A stretch of DNA of 64,000 nucleotides, taken from Bacteroidetes bacterium GWC2_46_850 (GTDB lineage: Bacteria > Bacteroidota > Bacteroidia > Bacteroidales > Dysgonomonadaceae). The notes beneath the pieces were generated by a model, which worked only from the letters and a program-made list of their open reading frames with translations, was not told where the DNA came from and ran no database searches. The stretch is from NCBI GenBank assembly GCA_001768325.1, contig MENQ01000007.1, forward strand, positions 62,001-126,000, given 5' to 3'. How positions within the stretch are numbered: position 1 is the first letter of the stretch; every line of letters starts with the position of its first letter. A program made the translations under genes and the position numbers. Shown here piece after piece: positions 8,233 through 17,150 of the stretch.

Positions 8233-9474
8233 GTGGAAAGATCATCCGAAGACCAAATATCGACGTCGGTGGAAAAAATTAAAGTGGCTTTTTTCACGGA
8301 TATCCTGGTAAAGGATTACGATGGAGCAATCAAAACGATGTACCAACTCATCAACAGAATCCCTGGCGACCGGTTTGAGTACCTCTTTTTTTGTGGCGTA
8401 GCACCCCGGCACAGCTTTCCGCATCATACCGTCAGGGTCCCCTCCCTCATCATCCCCTTCAACATTTCTTACAGAGCAGCCCTGCCCTGCATGGCAACAA
8501 AGAAGTTGAGAAAGACGTTGAATGACTTCAACCCAGATGTAATTCATATATCAACTCCTTCATCTCTAGGCTTTTTTGGCCTACGTTATGCCAAAGAACA
8601 ACAGATTCCGGTCTTGTCGATCTATCACACCCATTTCATCTCTTACATGCGGTACTATTTCAAAATGGTACCGTTTATGATCAAGGTGACCGAATCGTTG
8701 ATCACCCGCCTCTACAAGAAATTCTACAATTGCTGTGACCTGGTGTATGTACCCACTGACTTCATGATCAAGGAGCTGACAGAGCACGGCATCGCAGCAA
8801 AACGTCTCAAACAGTGGCACAGGGGGCTGGATACCGATTTGTTTAATCCGGAACGACGGGATGATGCGTACATCAGAAGCATCACCGGAAACGATAAACC
8901 CTGTTTACTTTACGCCTCACGCATTGTTTGGGAAAAAAATATCGAAACACTGATCGGGATATACGAAGAGGCTGAAGCACAACAACTCGATGTTAATTTT
9001 ATTGTTGCCGGTAGCGGCGTCGCAGAACCCGAAGCACGGGAACGGATGAAAAATGCTTTCTTTCTGGGACATCTCGACCAGAACACGCTCGGCAAACTGT
9101 ATGCATCGACAGACATCTTTATCTTCCCTTCCATCTCCGAATCATACGGCAATGTGGTGATGGAAGCAACGGCCTGCGGATGCATACCCGTCATTGCGCG
9201 CGGGGGAGGTTCTCAGGCACTGGTGGAGGATGGCGTAACCGGTTTTATGTGTGAACCCAACGATGCACGGGATTACATAGAAAAGATACGTGTTCTGTTG
9301 AATGACGACGGGCTGAGAGACCGAATGAAACAGGAAGGCAGCAAATACATCTCGTTGTTAAGCTGGGAACATCTGGCAAAGGCATACTTTTCCGATATAG
9401 AACAACTGGCCCGCCGGTCCCCAATACAACCTGTCATTGCACAAGCACCTGTTGCCGCCCTAATTGATGAATAA
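8233..9474 (+). CDS. GT4-family glycosyltransferase
   Basis: A 413-residue retaining GT-B glycosyltransferase. The N-terminal domain starts IKVAFFTDILVKDYDGA. The C-terminal donor-binding domain has LYASRIVWEKNIETLI and FIFPSISESYGNVVMEATACGCIPV, the E-x7-E type motif of family GT4. The start used is GTG at 8233; no ATG fits upstream of the first beta strand. The gene overlaps the next one by 11 bases. With the following AglD-like membrane protein and a second GT4 enzyme it probably builds a membrane glycolipid or glycan; donor and acceptor are unknown. Confidence 0.88.
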   Translation: MERSSEDQISTSVEKIKVAFFTDILVKDYDGAIKTMYQLINRIPGDRFEYLFFCGVAPRHSFPHHTVRVPSLIIPFNISYRAALPCMATKKLRKTLNDFNPDVIHISTPSSLGFFGLRYAKEQQIPVLSIYHTHFISYMRYYFKMVPFMIKVTESLITRLYKKFYNCCDLVYVPTDFMIKELTEHGIAAKRLKQWHRGLDTDLFNPERRDDAYIRSITGNDKPCLLYASRIVWEKNIETLIGIYEEAEAQQLDVNFIVAGSGVAEPEARERMKNAFFLGHLDQNTLGKLYASTDIFIFPSISESYGNVVMEATACGCIPVIARGGGSQALVEDGVTGFMCEPNDARDYIEKIRVLLNDDGLRDRMKQEGSKYISLLSWEHLAKAYFSDIEQLARRSPIQPVIAQAPVAALIDE

Positions 9475-10495
9475 GATGATTGATTTCCTGAAAAAATACA
9501 AACAATATGTATTGGCGGCGTTGCTCATCACTGTCTTCATCCTGATTGCCCGGTTTCTGTCATCCATCGATTTTAATTCACTCAGAATTTATCTGAAAGA
9601 AACACCCGGTATGTTTGCAGGTGTGCTCGCCGCTTCCCTGCTTGCCTATCTCACCTCCACCCTCGCCTGGAAGCTCTGCATGGGCAGTGAGTCTAAAAAA
9701 ATATCCTTCACGCAGCTTTTCATATTCCGGCATGTGGGTGAAATGCTTTCTCTTTTTAACCCCACCAGCATCGTGGCGGGAGAGAGCCTGAAAGCATTCA
9801 TTCTCAACAAAAAAGGCATATCCCCCCAATATGGCATCAGTTCGATACTCCTGCACCGGGTACTGGTCATTTTTGGCGGACTCTTTTTGGCCATGATCGC
9901 TTTCCTGTACCTGACTGTGGGACATATTATCAATGGCCAGAACATCCTTTTTATCCTGCTTGTCGTTGTCATGGTGATCGCAATCGCTTATCTGGTATTG
10001 CGCTTACTGGTACATCCCCGACTCTTTTTGGGAAAGACCATTGAGAAATTGAAAAACAAAACAGGCTGGTCGTTCATTACTGATGAGCTGCTTACCTCCG
10101 TATACGAGATGAATAACATCTCTGCCGGTTTTTTCCGGGAAAATAAGGGGAAGTTTCTCTTCGCCTTTCTGTTGTGTATGATACACTGGATATTTGGTGC
10201 AATGGAATTTTACATTGTCCTGAATATGATGGGACTCGATGTTTCAATCATCAAAGCTGTAACAGTAGAAATGGGTGTCATCGTTTTTAAAACAGTGGGT
10301 GCCATTGTACCGGGACAGATTGGCGTGGAGGAGTATGGCAACAAGGTGATGCTCGATGCCATTGGCATTGTGAGCAATGAGATATGGCTGGTAGTAACGC
10401 TCATGAGAAGAGGACGTCAGCTTTTTTGGTTGCTGGTGGCCGGCATCTTCCTGCTGATCATCACCAGGTTTTCACAAATAAAATTGTATAAATGA
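9464..10495 (+). CDS. Lysylphosphatidylglycerol synthase TM-region / AglD-like membrane protein
   Basis: A 343-residue protein with about eight or nine hydrophobic segments, matching the UPF0104/LPG_synthase_TM family. The family signature NPTSIVAGESLKAFILNKKGI lies at about residue 100 and VPGQIGVEEYGNKVM near residue 285. Relatives act on or near polyprenyl or phospholipid-linked substrates (AglD, the MprF flippase part, YbhN). It overlaps the upstream GT4 gene by 11 bases and the downstream GT4 gene by 4, so the three products are likely made together. Moving or accommodating the lipid product of the two transferases is a plausible role but not shown. Confidence 0.82.
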   Translation: MMNKMIDFLKKYKQYVLAALLITVFILIARFLSSIDFNSLRIYLKETPGMFAGVLAASLLAYLTSTLAWKLCMGSESKKISFTQLFIFRHVGEMLSLFNPTSIVAGESLKAFILNKKGISPQYGISSILLHRVLVIFGGLFLAMIAFLYLTVGHIINGQNILFILLVVVMVIAIAYLVLRLLVHPRLFLGKTIEKLKNKTGWSFITDELLTSVYEMNNISAGFFRENKGKFLFAFLLCMIHWIFGAMEFYIVLNMMGLDVSIIKAVTVEMGVIVFKTVGAIVPGQIGVEEYGNKVMLDAIGIVSNEIWLVVTLMRRGRQLFWLLVAGIFLLIITRFSQIKLYK

Positions 10496-11655
10496 CCGAA
10501 GTCCTGTGTGTAACGCATAAGTATCCACCCTCCATCGGGGGAATGGAAAAGCAAAGTTATGAGCTGATCGCCGGGCTTGGGAAATATTACAAAACCCATG
10601 TGATCGCTTATCAAAACAGCGGCAACAAAACAGTATGGTTCACATTGCTGCGGGCCAAAATTGAAGCCATGCTGAAGGCATACCCCGGCATCAGCCTGAT
10701 CCATCTCAACGACGGCTCCATGGGTGCTGCCTGTCTCTGGTTACAAAAAAGCACCGGGATACCTGTGGTGGTGACTTATCATGGCCTGGATATCACCTTT
10801 CCACTTGCGATCTATCAACGCCGCATTGTACCCCGACTCGCTCAATACGCGGGTGCCATCTGCGTGAGTGAATTCACCCGGTCGGAATGCATCCGGCGGG
10901 GATTTAACGAGGCAAACACCTTCACCGTGAAAAACGGCGTAGACATTGCAATGGCTGACATACCTTCCGATCCCGGCATCGTGGAAAAATTGAGAAACCG
11001 GTATGGCATCGATGTGACCGGCAAACAGATCCTGCTTGCCACGGGACGACCGGTGAAGAGAAAAGGATTCTCCTGGTTCATAAAGCAGGTGATGCCATTG
11101 CTAAGCGAAGATACACTCCTGCTGATGACCGGACCGATGAAGGAGGAACCTTCATTCCTGGAAAAGAATATCAGTTCCCTGCCGGGCGGCCATCATCTGC
11201 AGCTTTTACTGGGCATTGCCAGCGATGCCGGAGAGGTAAATGAACTGCTGAAGACCACCCAAAATGTCCATCACCTGGGCAGCATCCCCTACAACGATCT
11301 TTTGCAGTTATTCTCGCTGGCCGATCTTTTTGTGATGCCCAACATACGGGTGGACGGTGACGAGGAGGGATTTGGCCTGGTGGCGCTGGAAGCCAGCATA
11401 AGGGGCACCTACGTGCTCGCCGCCGGTATTGAGGGAATCACCGATGCCGTGATCGACGGGGAAAACGGCTCACTGATCCCCACGGGCGATGCGCAGGCAT
11501 GGGCAAAAAAGATCAAAGAACTTTTAAGCGACAAACCAAAGCTCGCCATTCTTTCTGAAAAGGGAAAGCATTTCACCCGTGCCAATTATTCGTGGAATAA
11601 CATGGTAAACGGATACAAAGAGGTATTCGACAAGCTGATTGGTTCGCGGTCTTAA
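10492..11655 (+). CDS. GT4-family glycosyltransferase
   Basis: A 387-residue GT-B glycosyltransferase. Near the N-terminus it has KYPPSIGGMEKQSYEL, the glycine-rich acceptor-side loop common in GT4. Later come LLATGRPVKRKGFSWFI and DLFVMPNIRVDGDEEGFGLVALEAS with the paired glutamates of the donor site. The start codon overlaps the stop of the AglD-like gene (ATGA-type coupling). It ends 3 bases from the convergent lactonase gene stop, so no terminator separates them. It probably works in sequence with the GT4 at 8233. Confidence 0.88.
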   Translation: MTEVLCVTHKYPPSIGGMEKQSYELIAGLGKYYKTHVIAYQNSGNKTVWFTLLRAKIEAMLKAYPGISLIHLNDGSMGAACLWLQKSTGIPVVVTYHGLDITFPLAIYQRRIVPRLAQYAGAICVSEFTRSECIRRGFNEANTFTVKNGVDIAMADIPSDPGIVEKLRNRYGIDVTGKQILLATGRPVKRKGFSWFIKQVMPLLSEDTLLLMTGPMKEEPSFLEKNISSLPGGHHLQLLLGIASDAGEVNELLKTTQNVHHLGSIPYNDLLQLFSLADLFVMPNIRVDGDEEGFGLVALEASIRGTYVLAAGIEGITDAVIDGENGSLIPTGDAQAWAKKIKELLSDKPKLAILSEKGKHFTRANYSWNNMVNGYKEVFDKLIGSRS

Positions 11656-11657
11656 CT

Positions 11658-12884
11658 CTAGTGCAAAGCACCCTGCTCGTCGGGCTGTTGCTCTCCCATT
11701 TCGGCAAACTTCAGACAAACAGGCTTGCTGAGTGGAATGGGATGATTTGTATCGGTGAGCATACCGGTTTCCATGTCTACCGAGAAAACCTGAATCCGGT
11801 CGTCATCCCTGCCGGCTACCAGCAAAAACTTGCCGTTGGGCGTAATCACAAAATTACGTGGATGCTTTACCGTAAGCTGGTAACCCACCTTCGTGAGGGT
11901 ACCGTTCTCCGGATTAATGGAGAAGATGGCGATGCCATCGGCCTGCAACCGATTGGAAGCATAAAGAAACTTACCGTCGGGCGACACATGGATGTCGGCG
12001 CTGCCGCGTGCTCCAACCGTATCGGCAGCGATGACCTGTTTCTGCGTTAAGCCGCCAAGATCATAATCAAATACAATCACCTCTCCCGATAATTCACCCA
12101 GCACATAGAGATATTTGCCTCCGTCGGGGTGAAAGTCGAAATGACGCGGTCCCGTACCGGGGGGCATGTCGAATGCTTTCAGGCTGCTCTGTTGCAACGA
12201 TGGCTGTCCCTCAAAGGGAGTGTCGTTCACGCTGAAACGATAGAGCTTGTCGCTACCCAGATCGGCAGCAAACAGAAACTGTCCGTCCGGCGAATACATG
12301 ACGCTGTGCAAATGCGGACTGCTCTGCCGCTTCCTGTCGGGGCCCTCCCCTTTGAACTGCATCACCATGGTTGCGGGACCGAGGCGCCCCTTCTCATCTG
12401 CCCTGAACGAGGTAATGCTGCCCCCGCCATAATTGGCAGTGTGCACATCTTTGCCGTTGCCGCTTATGGTTATGTAGCAGGGACCGCCACCCAGCGTGGG
12501 ACTGGAATTGACTGGCGTGAGCATCCCCCGCTGCTTGTCGAACGAAAAAGCATGGGCAGCACTGTTCCCCTCGTCATTTTCACCCACCGCATAAACATAC
12601 TTTTCATCGGGACTCAGCGTGAGATAAGATGGATTGACCACCTCAGCCATGCTCACAGAATCAGATCTCCCGGTAAGTGTATTGAAACGATACAGATAAA
12701 TCCCCTTGCTACCTTTTTCCGAAGTGTAGGTACCCACAAGCAAAAAAAGATCTCCTGCTTCGCCCTTCACAAGCGATGCTGCCTCAGGAGCGTTTCCGGT
12801 TTCATGCACATTGCGTGCGTGCTTTCCCGTGCAAGACAACAACAAAGCTGAGGTCAGACCCGCCATGATAATTTTTTTATACAT
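11658..12884 (-). CDS. Lactonase-family beta-propeller lipoprotein (6-phosphogluconolactonase-like)
   Basis: A 408-residue exported protein. The signal MYKKIIMAGLTSALLLSC ends in the lipobox LLSC, so Cys18 should be lipidated. The mature part is a seven-bladed propeller of the lactonase family (Pgl type) with repeated strand patterns such as PSYLTLSPDEKYVYAVGE, PHLHSVMYSPDGQFLFAAD and DIHVSPDGKFLYASN. E. coli Pgl is cytosolic and hydrolyses 6-phosphogluconolactone. A lipoprotein version in the envelope is common in Bacteroidetes and may have another lactone or no enzymatic role. It is a single gene converging on the GT operon. Confidence 0.85.
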   Translation of the reverse strand: MYKKIIMAGLTSALLLSCTGKHARNVHETGNAPEAASLVKGEAGDLFLLVGTYTSEKGSKGIYLYRFNTLTGRSDSVSMAEVVNPSYLTLSPDEKYVYAVGENDEGNSAAHAFSFDKQRGMLTPVNSSPTLGGGPCYITISGNGKDVHTANYGGGSITSFRADEKGRLGPATMVMQFKGEGPDRKRQSSPHLHSVMYSPDGQFLFAADLGSDKLYRFSVNDTPFEGQPSLQQSSLKAFDMPPGTGPRHFDFHPDGGKYLYVLGELSGEVIVFDYDLGGLTQKQVIAADTVGARGSADIHVSPDGKFLYASNRLQADGIAIFSINPENGTLTKVGYQLTVKHPRNFVITPNGKFLLVAGRDDDRIQVFSVDMETGMLTDTNHPIPLSKPVCLKFAEMGEQQPDEQGALH

Positions 12885-13009
12885 ACAATATGAATTACAT
12901 TAATAGATCAAAATAAGTCATTTTTTCCGAAACAACGCTCTTTACAATCGAAAATGTTGTTCCCTGACGCTTTTCAGCTGAAAAATTTAAACGGAATTCG
13001 CAATTAAAG

Positions 13010-13040
13010 TTGCGAATATGGCGTAGTCTGCTTACTTTTG
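13010..13040 (+). promoter_or_regulatory. Bacteroidetes-type promoter of the DUF5606 gene
   Basis: TTG at 13010-13012 and the -7 box TACTTTTG at 13033-13040 are separated by 20 bases, as in the Bacteroidetes primary sigma factor consensus. Transcription would begin near 13047, about 33 bases before the ATG at 13080, and probably reads on into cdsA. Confidence 0.75.
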
Positions 13041-13079
13041 CATCGACAAACGAAGACCTATACATTAATAAAATAAATT

Positions 13080-13541
13080 ATGTTATCCAAGATATTATCA
13101 ATTACAGGACGCCCCGGCTTATATAAACTCATCTCGACAAACAAAAATCTGAACATTGTAGAATCGCTTGCCGACGGAAAACGAATTCCAGTATACCCCC
13201 AGGAAAAAGTTGTCGCCCTGAGCGATGTCTCCATATATACCACAGACGGAGATGCACCGCTGCGCGATGTATTGAGAAATATAAAGGAAAAAGAGCAGGG
13301 CCAAAAGGTTGCTCTGGGTAACAAATCCACGGGCAGTGAATTGTTGACTTATCTCGAAGGGGTACTGCCCGATTACAGCCGGGAGAGTGTTTATGCTTCG
13401 GATGTGAAAAAGATGATTTCCTGGTACAACATCCTGATGGAAAATGGAATCAGCCTTGAAAAGGAAGAAAAAGAACCGGAAACAGAAGATAAGGACGCCG
13501 TGACTGAGGAAAAAGGAAATCCCGAAGAAAAAGAAAAATAA
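13080..13541 (+). CDS. DUF5606 family protein
   Basis: A 153-residue cytosolic protein of the DUF5606 family, which is restricted to Bacteroidetes. The conserved N-terminal part ILSITGRPGLYKLIS is followed by a compact domain to about residue 120, then a Glu/Lys-rich low-complexity tail starting near residue 127. No catalytic motif is evident and the function is unknown. It is preceded by a consensus promoter and followed after 20 bases by cdsA, so it may be co-transcribed with phospholipid synthesis. Confidence 0.85.
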   Translation: MLSKILSITGRPGLYKLISTNKNLNIVESLADGKRIPVYPQEKVVALSDVSIYTTDGDAPLRDVLRNIKEKEQGQKVALGNKSTGSELLTYLEGVLPDYSRESVYASDVKKMISWYNILMENGISLEKEEKEPETEDKDAVTEEKGNPEEKEK

Positions 13542-13561
13542 CGCGATAAAGAAGACGGAAA

Positions 13562-14404
13562 TTGAATGTAAACAATTTGATTACACGTGCGGGAGCCGGG
13601 ATCATCTACATATTGGTGATCCTTCTTGGCGTTTTGGGAGGACAAGTTCCCTTCCTGATCATCTTTGGTGCGATACTCGCTACCGGATTATTTGAATTCT
13701 ACCGGATGATGGAGAAAGACACCTCCCATGCCATCAGCAAGATTTTCAACATTTCGATGGGTATCATCATTTTTCTGTCGGTTTTCCTTTATATAAAAGG
13801 AATTACGGTTTATGCACTTCCTGCTGCCATACTTGTTTATCTGTTGATCCTCATTGCTTCTTCCGTTTTCATTCGCAGAGAAGACATCTTTCACGGCATC
13901 ATCTACTCGGTCTTCGGCCAGATCTATATCACCATGCCGCTGGGTTTGCTGATGCTCATATCCTACTCCTATCAAAATAGTATTCCCGGCGGAGGATCAG
14001 ACTGGGTGCCCATTCTTGCATTGTTTGTATTTATCTGGGTCAACGATACCGCGGCCTATTTCATCGGGTCGCTGATCGGCAAACACAAACTCATAGAACA
14101 TATTTCTCCCAAAAAATCGGTGGAAGGATTCATTGCGGGAATCATCTTCACCCTGCTCGCCTCTTTCATTTTCGCAAGGGTCTATCATGAGTTTTCTACT
14201 GTTTTCTGGATTGGATATGGCGCCGTTGTCGCCCTGTTCGGCACCCTGGGAGATCTGTTTGAATCGCTTATCAAACGTACCTCATCCGTGAAAGATGCCG
14301 GTCACCTGATTCCCGGACATGGCGGCATACTGGACCGCATCGACAGCCTGCTGGTGGCTGTACCGGCCGTCTACCTCTATCTGCTTCTTTTTTTATCTTT
14401 TTAG
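13562..14404 (+). CDS. cdsA: Phosphatidate cytidylyltransferase
   Basis: CdsA makes CDP-diacylglycerol from phosphatidate and CTP, the precursor of all phospholipids. The 280-residue membrane protein has eight or so hydrophobic segments and the C-terminal family signature KRTSSVKDAGHLIPGHGGI followed by LDRIDS. The only plausible start is TTG at 13562 (MNVNNLITRAGAG): no in-frame ATG exists near, and the ATG overlapping at 13566 runs straight into a stop. It lies 20 bases after the DUF5606 gene. Confidence 0.93.
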   Translation: MNVNNLITRAGAGIIYILVILLGVLGGQVPFLIIFGAILATGLFEFYRMMEKDTSHAISKIFNISMGIIIFLSVFLYIKGITVYALPAAILVYLLILIASSVFIRREDIFHGIIYSVFGQIYITMPLGLLMLISYSYQNSIPGGGSDWVPILALFVFIWVNDTAAYFIGSLIGKHKLIEHISPKKSVEGFIAGIIFTLLASFIFARVYHEFSTVFWIGYGAVVALFGTLGDLFESLIKRTSSVKDAGHLIPGHGGILDRIDSLLVAVPAVYLYLLLFLSF

Positions 14405-14476
14405 TTATTTCCTCATTTTTGTTAAACAAAAAATCGCTCCAGAGCGTTTGAACATAAATCAAACACGCATCGCAAC

Positions 14477-14695
14477 ATGAACAAAAAAATAATCGGGACA
14501 AATGCAGGGATTATCTGGAATCTTCTAAACAACAATCAGAAATGGAGCATCACCCAATTGCAGGAAGCTTCCGGATTATCGGAAAAAGAAATCTATTCCG
14601 CCATTGGTTGGTTGGCCAGGGAAAACAAGATCGAAATTGATAAAACCGCAGATAACAAAGAGGCTTATTATCTTGTTATAGAGTATTATTTCTAA
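14477..14695 (+). CDS. Small winged helix-turn-helix protein (DUF2582 type)
   Basis: A 72-residue protein of the small winged helix family (DUF2582), present widely in Bacteroidetes. The sequence IWNLLNNNQKWSITQLQEASGLSEKEIYSAIGWLARENKIEI shows the helix-turn-helix followed by the wing. It has no effector domain. DNA binding is likely from the fold, but targets are unknown. It ends 4 bases before the convergent galE stop. Confidence 0.8.
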   Translation: MNKKIIGTNAGIIWNLLNNNQKWSITQLQEASGLSEKEIYSAIGWLARENKIEIDKTADNKEAYYLVIEYYF

Positions 14696-14699
14696 TATA

Positions 14700-15731
14700 T
14701 TACATCACGCCTTTCTCCCGGAGGTGTTGCTGCCATTTCCAGGCTGAGGACATGGTATCTTCGATGGTCTCAACAGCCTTCCATCCCAGCACATTGTTTG
14801 CTCTGTCGGGTTGTGCCCATATCTGCTCAATATCCCCTTCCCGGCGCCCCACAATCTTATAATTCAGCGATTCCCCCGACACCTTCTCGAAGACGCGGAT
14901 CAGTTCCAATACTGAGACACCGTTGCCGGTACCCAGATTGAAAACCTCTACCTTCTCGTCCGATTTGTTGTCAAGCATCCGTTCAATGGCTACCACATGG
15001 GCTTTGGCAAGATCCACCACATTGATAAAGTCACGGATGCAGGATCCGTCCGGCGTGTTGTAATCATCGCCAAAGACACTCAGTTGTTGCCTGATGCCGA
15101 TACCGGTCTGCGTGATATAGGGTACCAGATTCTGCGGAACACCCAGGGGCAGCTCGCCGATCTCGGCAGAAGGATGTGCCCCGATGGGATTAAAATAACG
15201 CAGGATAATGCTCCTGATGGGTGCACCGGAATGGATAAAATCCTGTATGATCTCTTCATTAATCTGTTTTGTATTGCCGTAGGGAGAAGCCGCCGGCTTG
15301 ATGGGTGCATTCTCATCAATGGGATTCCTGTCTGGCTCTCCGTAGACTGTGCAGGAGGAAGAAAAAACGATGCCCTTCACGTTATATTCCGGCATCAGCT
15401 CCAGCAAATTAATCAGGGAGACCAGGTTGTTGCGGTAGTAGAGCAACGGCTTCTGTACAGATTCACCCACAGCCTTGCTGGCAGCAAAATGAATGATCCC
15501 GTCGAAACGATACTTCCTGAATAACGCCTTCATGGCTTCCAGATCGGTACAATCCATCTTATCGAAAACGGGACGTTTTCCGGTTATGCGCATGATGCCT
15601 TCCAACACCTCCGCATTTGAATTGGAGAGATTATCCACAATCACCACTTCGTATCCTGCCTGTTGCAGTTCTACCACCGTATGAGAACCAATATACCCAG
15701 TTCCACCGGTTACCAAAATTTTCTTTGCCAT
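14700..15731 (-). CDS. galE: UDP-glucose 4-epimerase
   Basis: GalE interconverts UDP-glucose and UDP-galactose for galactose use and surface-glycan precursors. The 343-residue short-chain dehydrogenase fold protein has the NAD-binding TGGTGYIGSHT at residues 8-18, the catalytic Ser region VFSSSCTVYG and the YGNTK motif (YxxxK). C-terminal substrate-binding segments NLGTGNGVSVLELI and GWKAVETIEDTM fit the bacterial family. A minus-strand -7 box TAATTTTG lies at 15759-15766. Genes for the FemAB-like protein lie divergently. Confidence 0.96.
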   Translation of the reverse strand: MAKKILVTGGTGYIGSHTVVELQQAGYEVVIVDNLSNSNAEVLEGIMRITGKRPVFDKMDCTDLEAMKALFRKYRFDGIIHFAASKAVGESVQKPLLYYRNNLVSLINLLELMPEYNVKGIVFSSSCTVYGEPDRNPIDENAPIKPAASPYGNTKQINEEIIQDFIHSGAPIRSIILRYFNPIGAHPSAEIGELPLGVPQNLVPYITQTGIGIRQQLSVFGDDYNTPDGSCIRDFINVVDLAKAHVVAIERMLDNKSDEKVEVFNLGTGNGVSVLELIRVFEKVSGESLNYKIVGRREGDIEQIWAQPDRANNVLGWKAVETIEDTMSSAWKWQQHLREKGVM

Positions 15732-15818
15732 ATTATCTTATGTTTCCCTGATTTTGCACAAAATTACAAAAATTTTTTCTATGTTTGTCACTACGAGACC
15801 ATCGTTGGCAAAAACGCA

Positions 15819-16805
15819 ATGAAATACAATGTTAAAACATTCTATCACAAGGAGGAACTTCCTCCCCTGGAAGAGGTGAATTTCTTTCACAATGCTTCCG
15901 CATTTGACTGGTACGGCAACTCACCCACCTATACGCCTTTGATGGTCGTCGCCTTTGATGGTGAAAAACCCGTCGCCGCCATGTTTGCCATCATCATGCG
16001 GATAAACCGTATTTTCAAGGGAAAACTTTTTAAACGCTGTTTCATCACGCAGCAGCCTCCTTTCTTCGGGCAAGAGCTACCCGGGATAGATATTTTCAAT
16101 GCCCTGATCTCCCATCTGGTGAACGAAGTGAAGCACAAGGTGTTTCTGATCCGATACGATAACCTCGGAAATGCAATCTTCGGCTATAAAGGATTTCGCG
16201 ATAATCAATTCTACTCGGTGAAATGGATTAATATCCGGAATTCACTGCAACGAAAGCGAAAGATATGGGATCAACTGTCCGCCTCCCGAAAGAACCAGAT
16301 AAATAAAGCGATGAAAAGGGGGTTGACAATGGAGGAATTTGTTTCCGAAGAAAATCTGCCCGAAATATACAAATTGATTCAGGATACCAACAACAAAAAA
16401 ATTTCACGACGTTTTCCCCCATACCAGTATTTTGAGAATTTCTTCTGTCACTATGTAAAAGAGGGGAAAGGGAAAATAGTGCTTACCCGCTTTCAGGGTA
16501 AAATCATCGGGGGTGCCATACTGGGATTTGAGAAAAAGAGTACCGTCTATTGCCTCTATTATTGGGGAAAGGCGAAACGACATAAAATACTCTATCCGAC
16601 TATATTTACCCTCTACTCTGCCATGAAGATGGCCGAAGAACAGGGATTTCACTATTTCGACTTCATGGATGTGGGATTCCTTCATAAGCGTGCAGGCAGG
16701 TCACATTTCCTGCTGCAATTCGGCGGCAAACAAAGAGCCACCAGGCGCTGGTACAGATTCAACTGGGGACTGCTTAATTTCTTTGCCAATCAGATCTACG
16801 ATTGA
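15819..16805 (+). CDS. FemAB-like / GNAT-fold acyl- or aminoacyltransferase
   Basis: A 328-residue protein related to the FemAB and BioF2-like acetyltransferase families. The C-terminal half has the GNAT-like stretch GKIVLTRFQGKIIGGAILGF followed by a Tyr-rich region (TVYCLYYWGKAKRHKILYPTI is partly such) and FHYFDFMDVG. I chose ATG 15819, beginning MKYNVKTFYHKEE, rather than a longer frame open from 15663, because the upstream part overlaps the galE promoter and is not conserved-looking. Family members add amino acids to peptidoglycan bridges or acylate surface molecules; the substrate here is unknown. The stop is followed immediately by a tetranucleotide repeat. Confidence 0.7.
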   Translation: MKYNVKTFYHKEELPPLEEVNFFHNASAFDWYGNSPTYTPLMVVAFDGEKPVAAMFAIIMRINRIFKGKLFKRCFITQQPPFFGQELPGIDIFNALISHLVNEVKHKVFLIRYDNLGNAIFGYKGFRDNQFYSVKWINIRNSLQRKRKIWDQLSASRKNQINKAMKRGLTMEEFVSEENLPEIYKLIQDTNNKKISRRFPPYQYFENFFCHYVKEGKGKIVLTRFQGKIIGGAILGFEKKSTVYCLYYWGKAKRHKILYPTIFTLYSAMKMAEEQGFHYFDFMDVGFLHKRAGRSHFLLQFGGKQRATRRWYRFNWGLLNFFANQIYD

Positions 16806-16854
16806 GTATGTATGTATGTATGTATGTATGTATGTATGCATACATACATACATA
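16806..16854 (+). repeat. GTAT tetranucleotide repeat folding into a perfect palindrome
   Basis: Eight GTAT units run from 16806 to 16837, directly after the stop codon of the FemAB-like gene, and turn into the complementary ATAC series to 16854. Bases 16823-16838 and 16839-16854 are perfect reverse complements, a 32-base palindrome without a loop. A run of six T begins about ten bases later, so it might also serve as a poor terminator. Confidence 0.85.
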
Positions 16855-16973
16855 ACAAGCCTGTTTTTTCTTACAAAATTTGCAAAGAAACGCAAAGATG
16901 ACTTCCCTTTTGTCACCACGCTGCCATTTAAGAATTAAATTAATTTAAAAACGAAATATTTTACGCAGGAATC

Positions 16974-17005
16974 TTTGGAGAAATGCAAAGCGCGCTGTAT
17001 ATTTG
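16974..17005 (+). promoter_or_regulatory. Consensus promoter of a candidate small RNA
   Basis: TTTG at 16974-16977, a 20-base spacer, and TATATTTG at 16998-17005 form a perfect Bacteroidetes promoter. No open reading frame with a plausible start follows on this strand, but a hairpin with a T-tract lies 46 bases downstream. Confidence 0.75.
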
Positions 17006-17010
17006 CAACG

Positions 17011-17080
17011 TGTTTTTCATGGTATTAGATTTAAGGTTAACAATGAAGATTGGTTGTCGTGAGACAACCATTCCTTTTTT
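17011..17080 (+). ncRNA. Candidate small RNA of about 70 nt
   Basis: Between the consensus promoter (16974-17005) and the hairpin terminator (17051-17080) lies a transcript of about 70 bases with no coding capacity. It ends in the stem TGGTTGTC/GACAACCA closed by a GTGA (GNRA-type) loop. It is flanked by the FemAB-like gene (+) and plsC (-). From memory it resembles a short RNA found in many copies in Bacteroidales genomes; that is not verified here. The start is inferred from the -7 box and may be off by a few bases. Confidence 0.6.
17051..17080 (+). terminator. Intrinsic terminator of the small RNA
   Basis: Perfect 8-bp stem TGGTTGTC (17051-17058) and GACAACCA (17063-17070) with loop GTGA, followed by TTCCTTTTTT. 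It closes the candidate small RNA. Confidence 0.7.
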
Positions 17081-17150
17081 ATATAGGTCTGTAATTCCTG
17101 TCTGATGGAATCCCCTCCACTTGTTTAATGGAACCCCTGACGTTTTGCTG

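Noticed and set aside
16669-16938. Open frame reading through the GTAT repeat
   Set aside because: It overlaps the FemAB-like gene in another frame and its body is a translated simple repeat.
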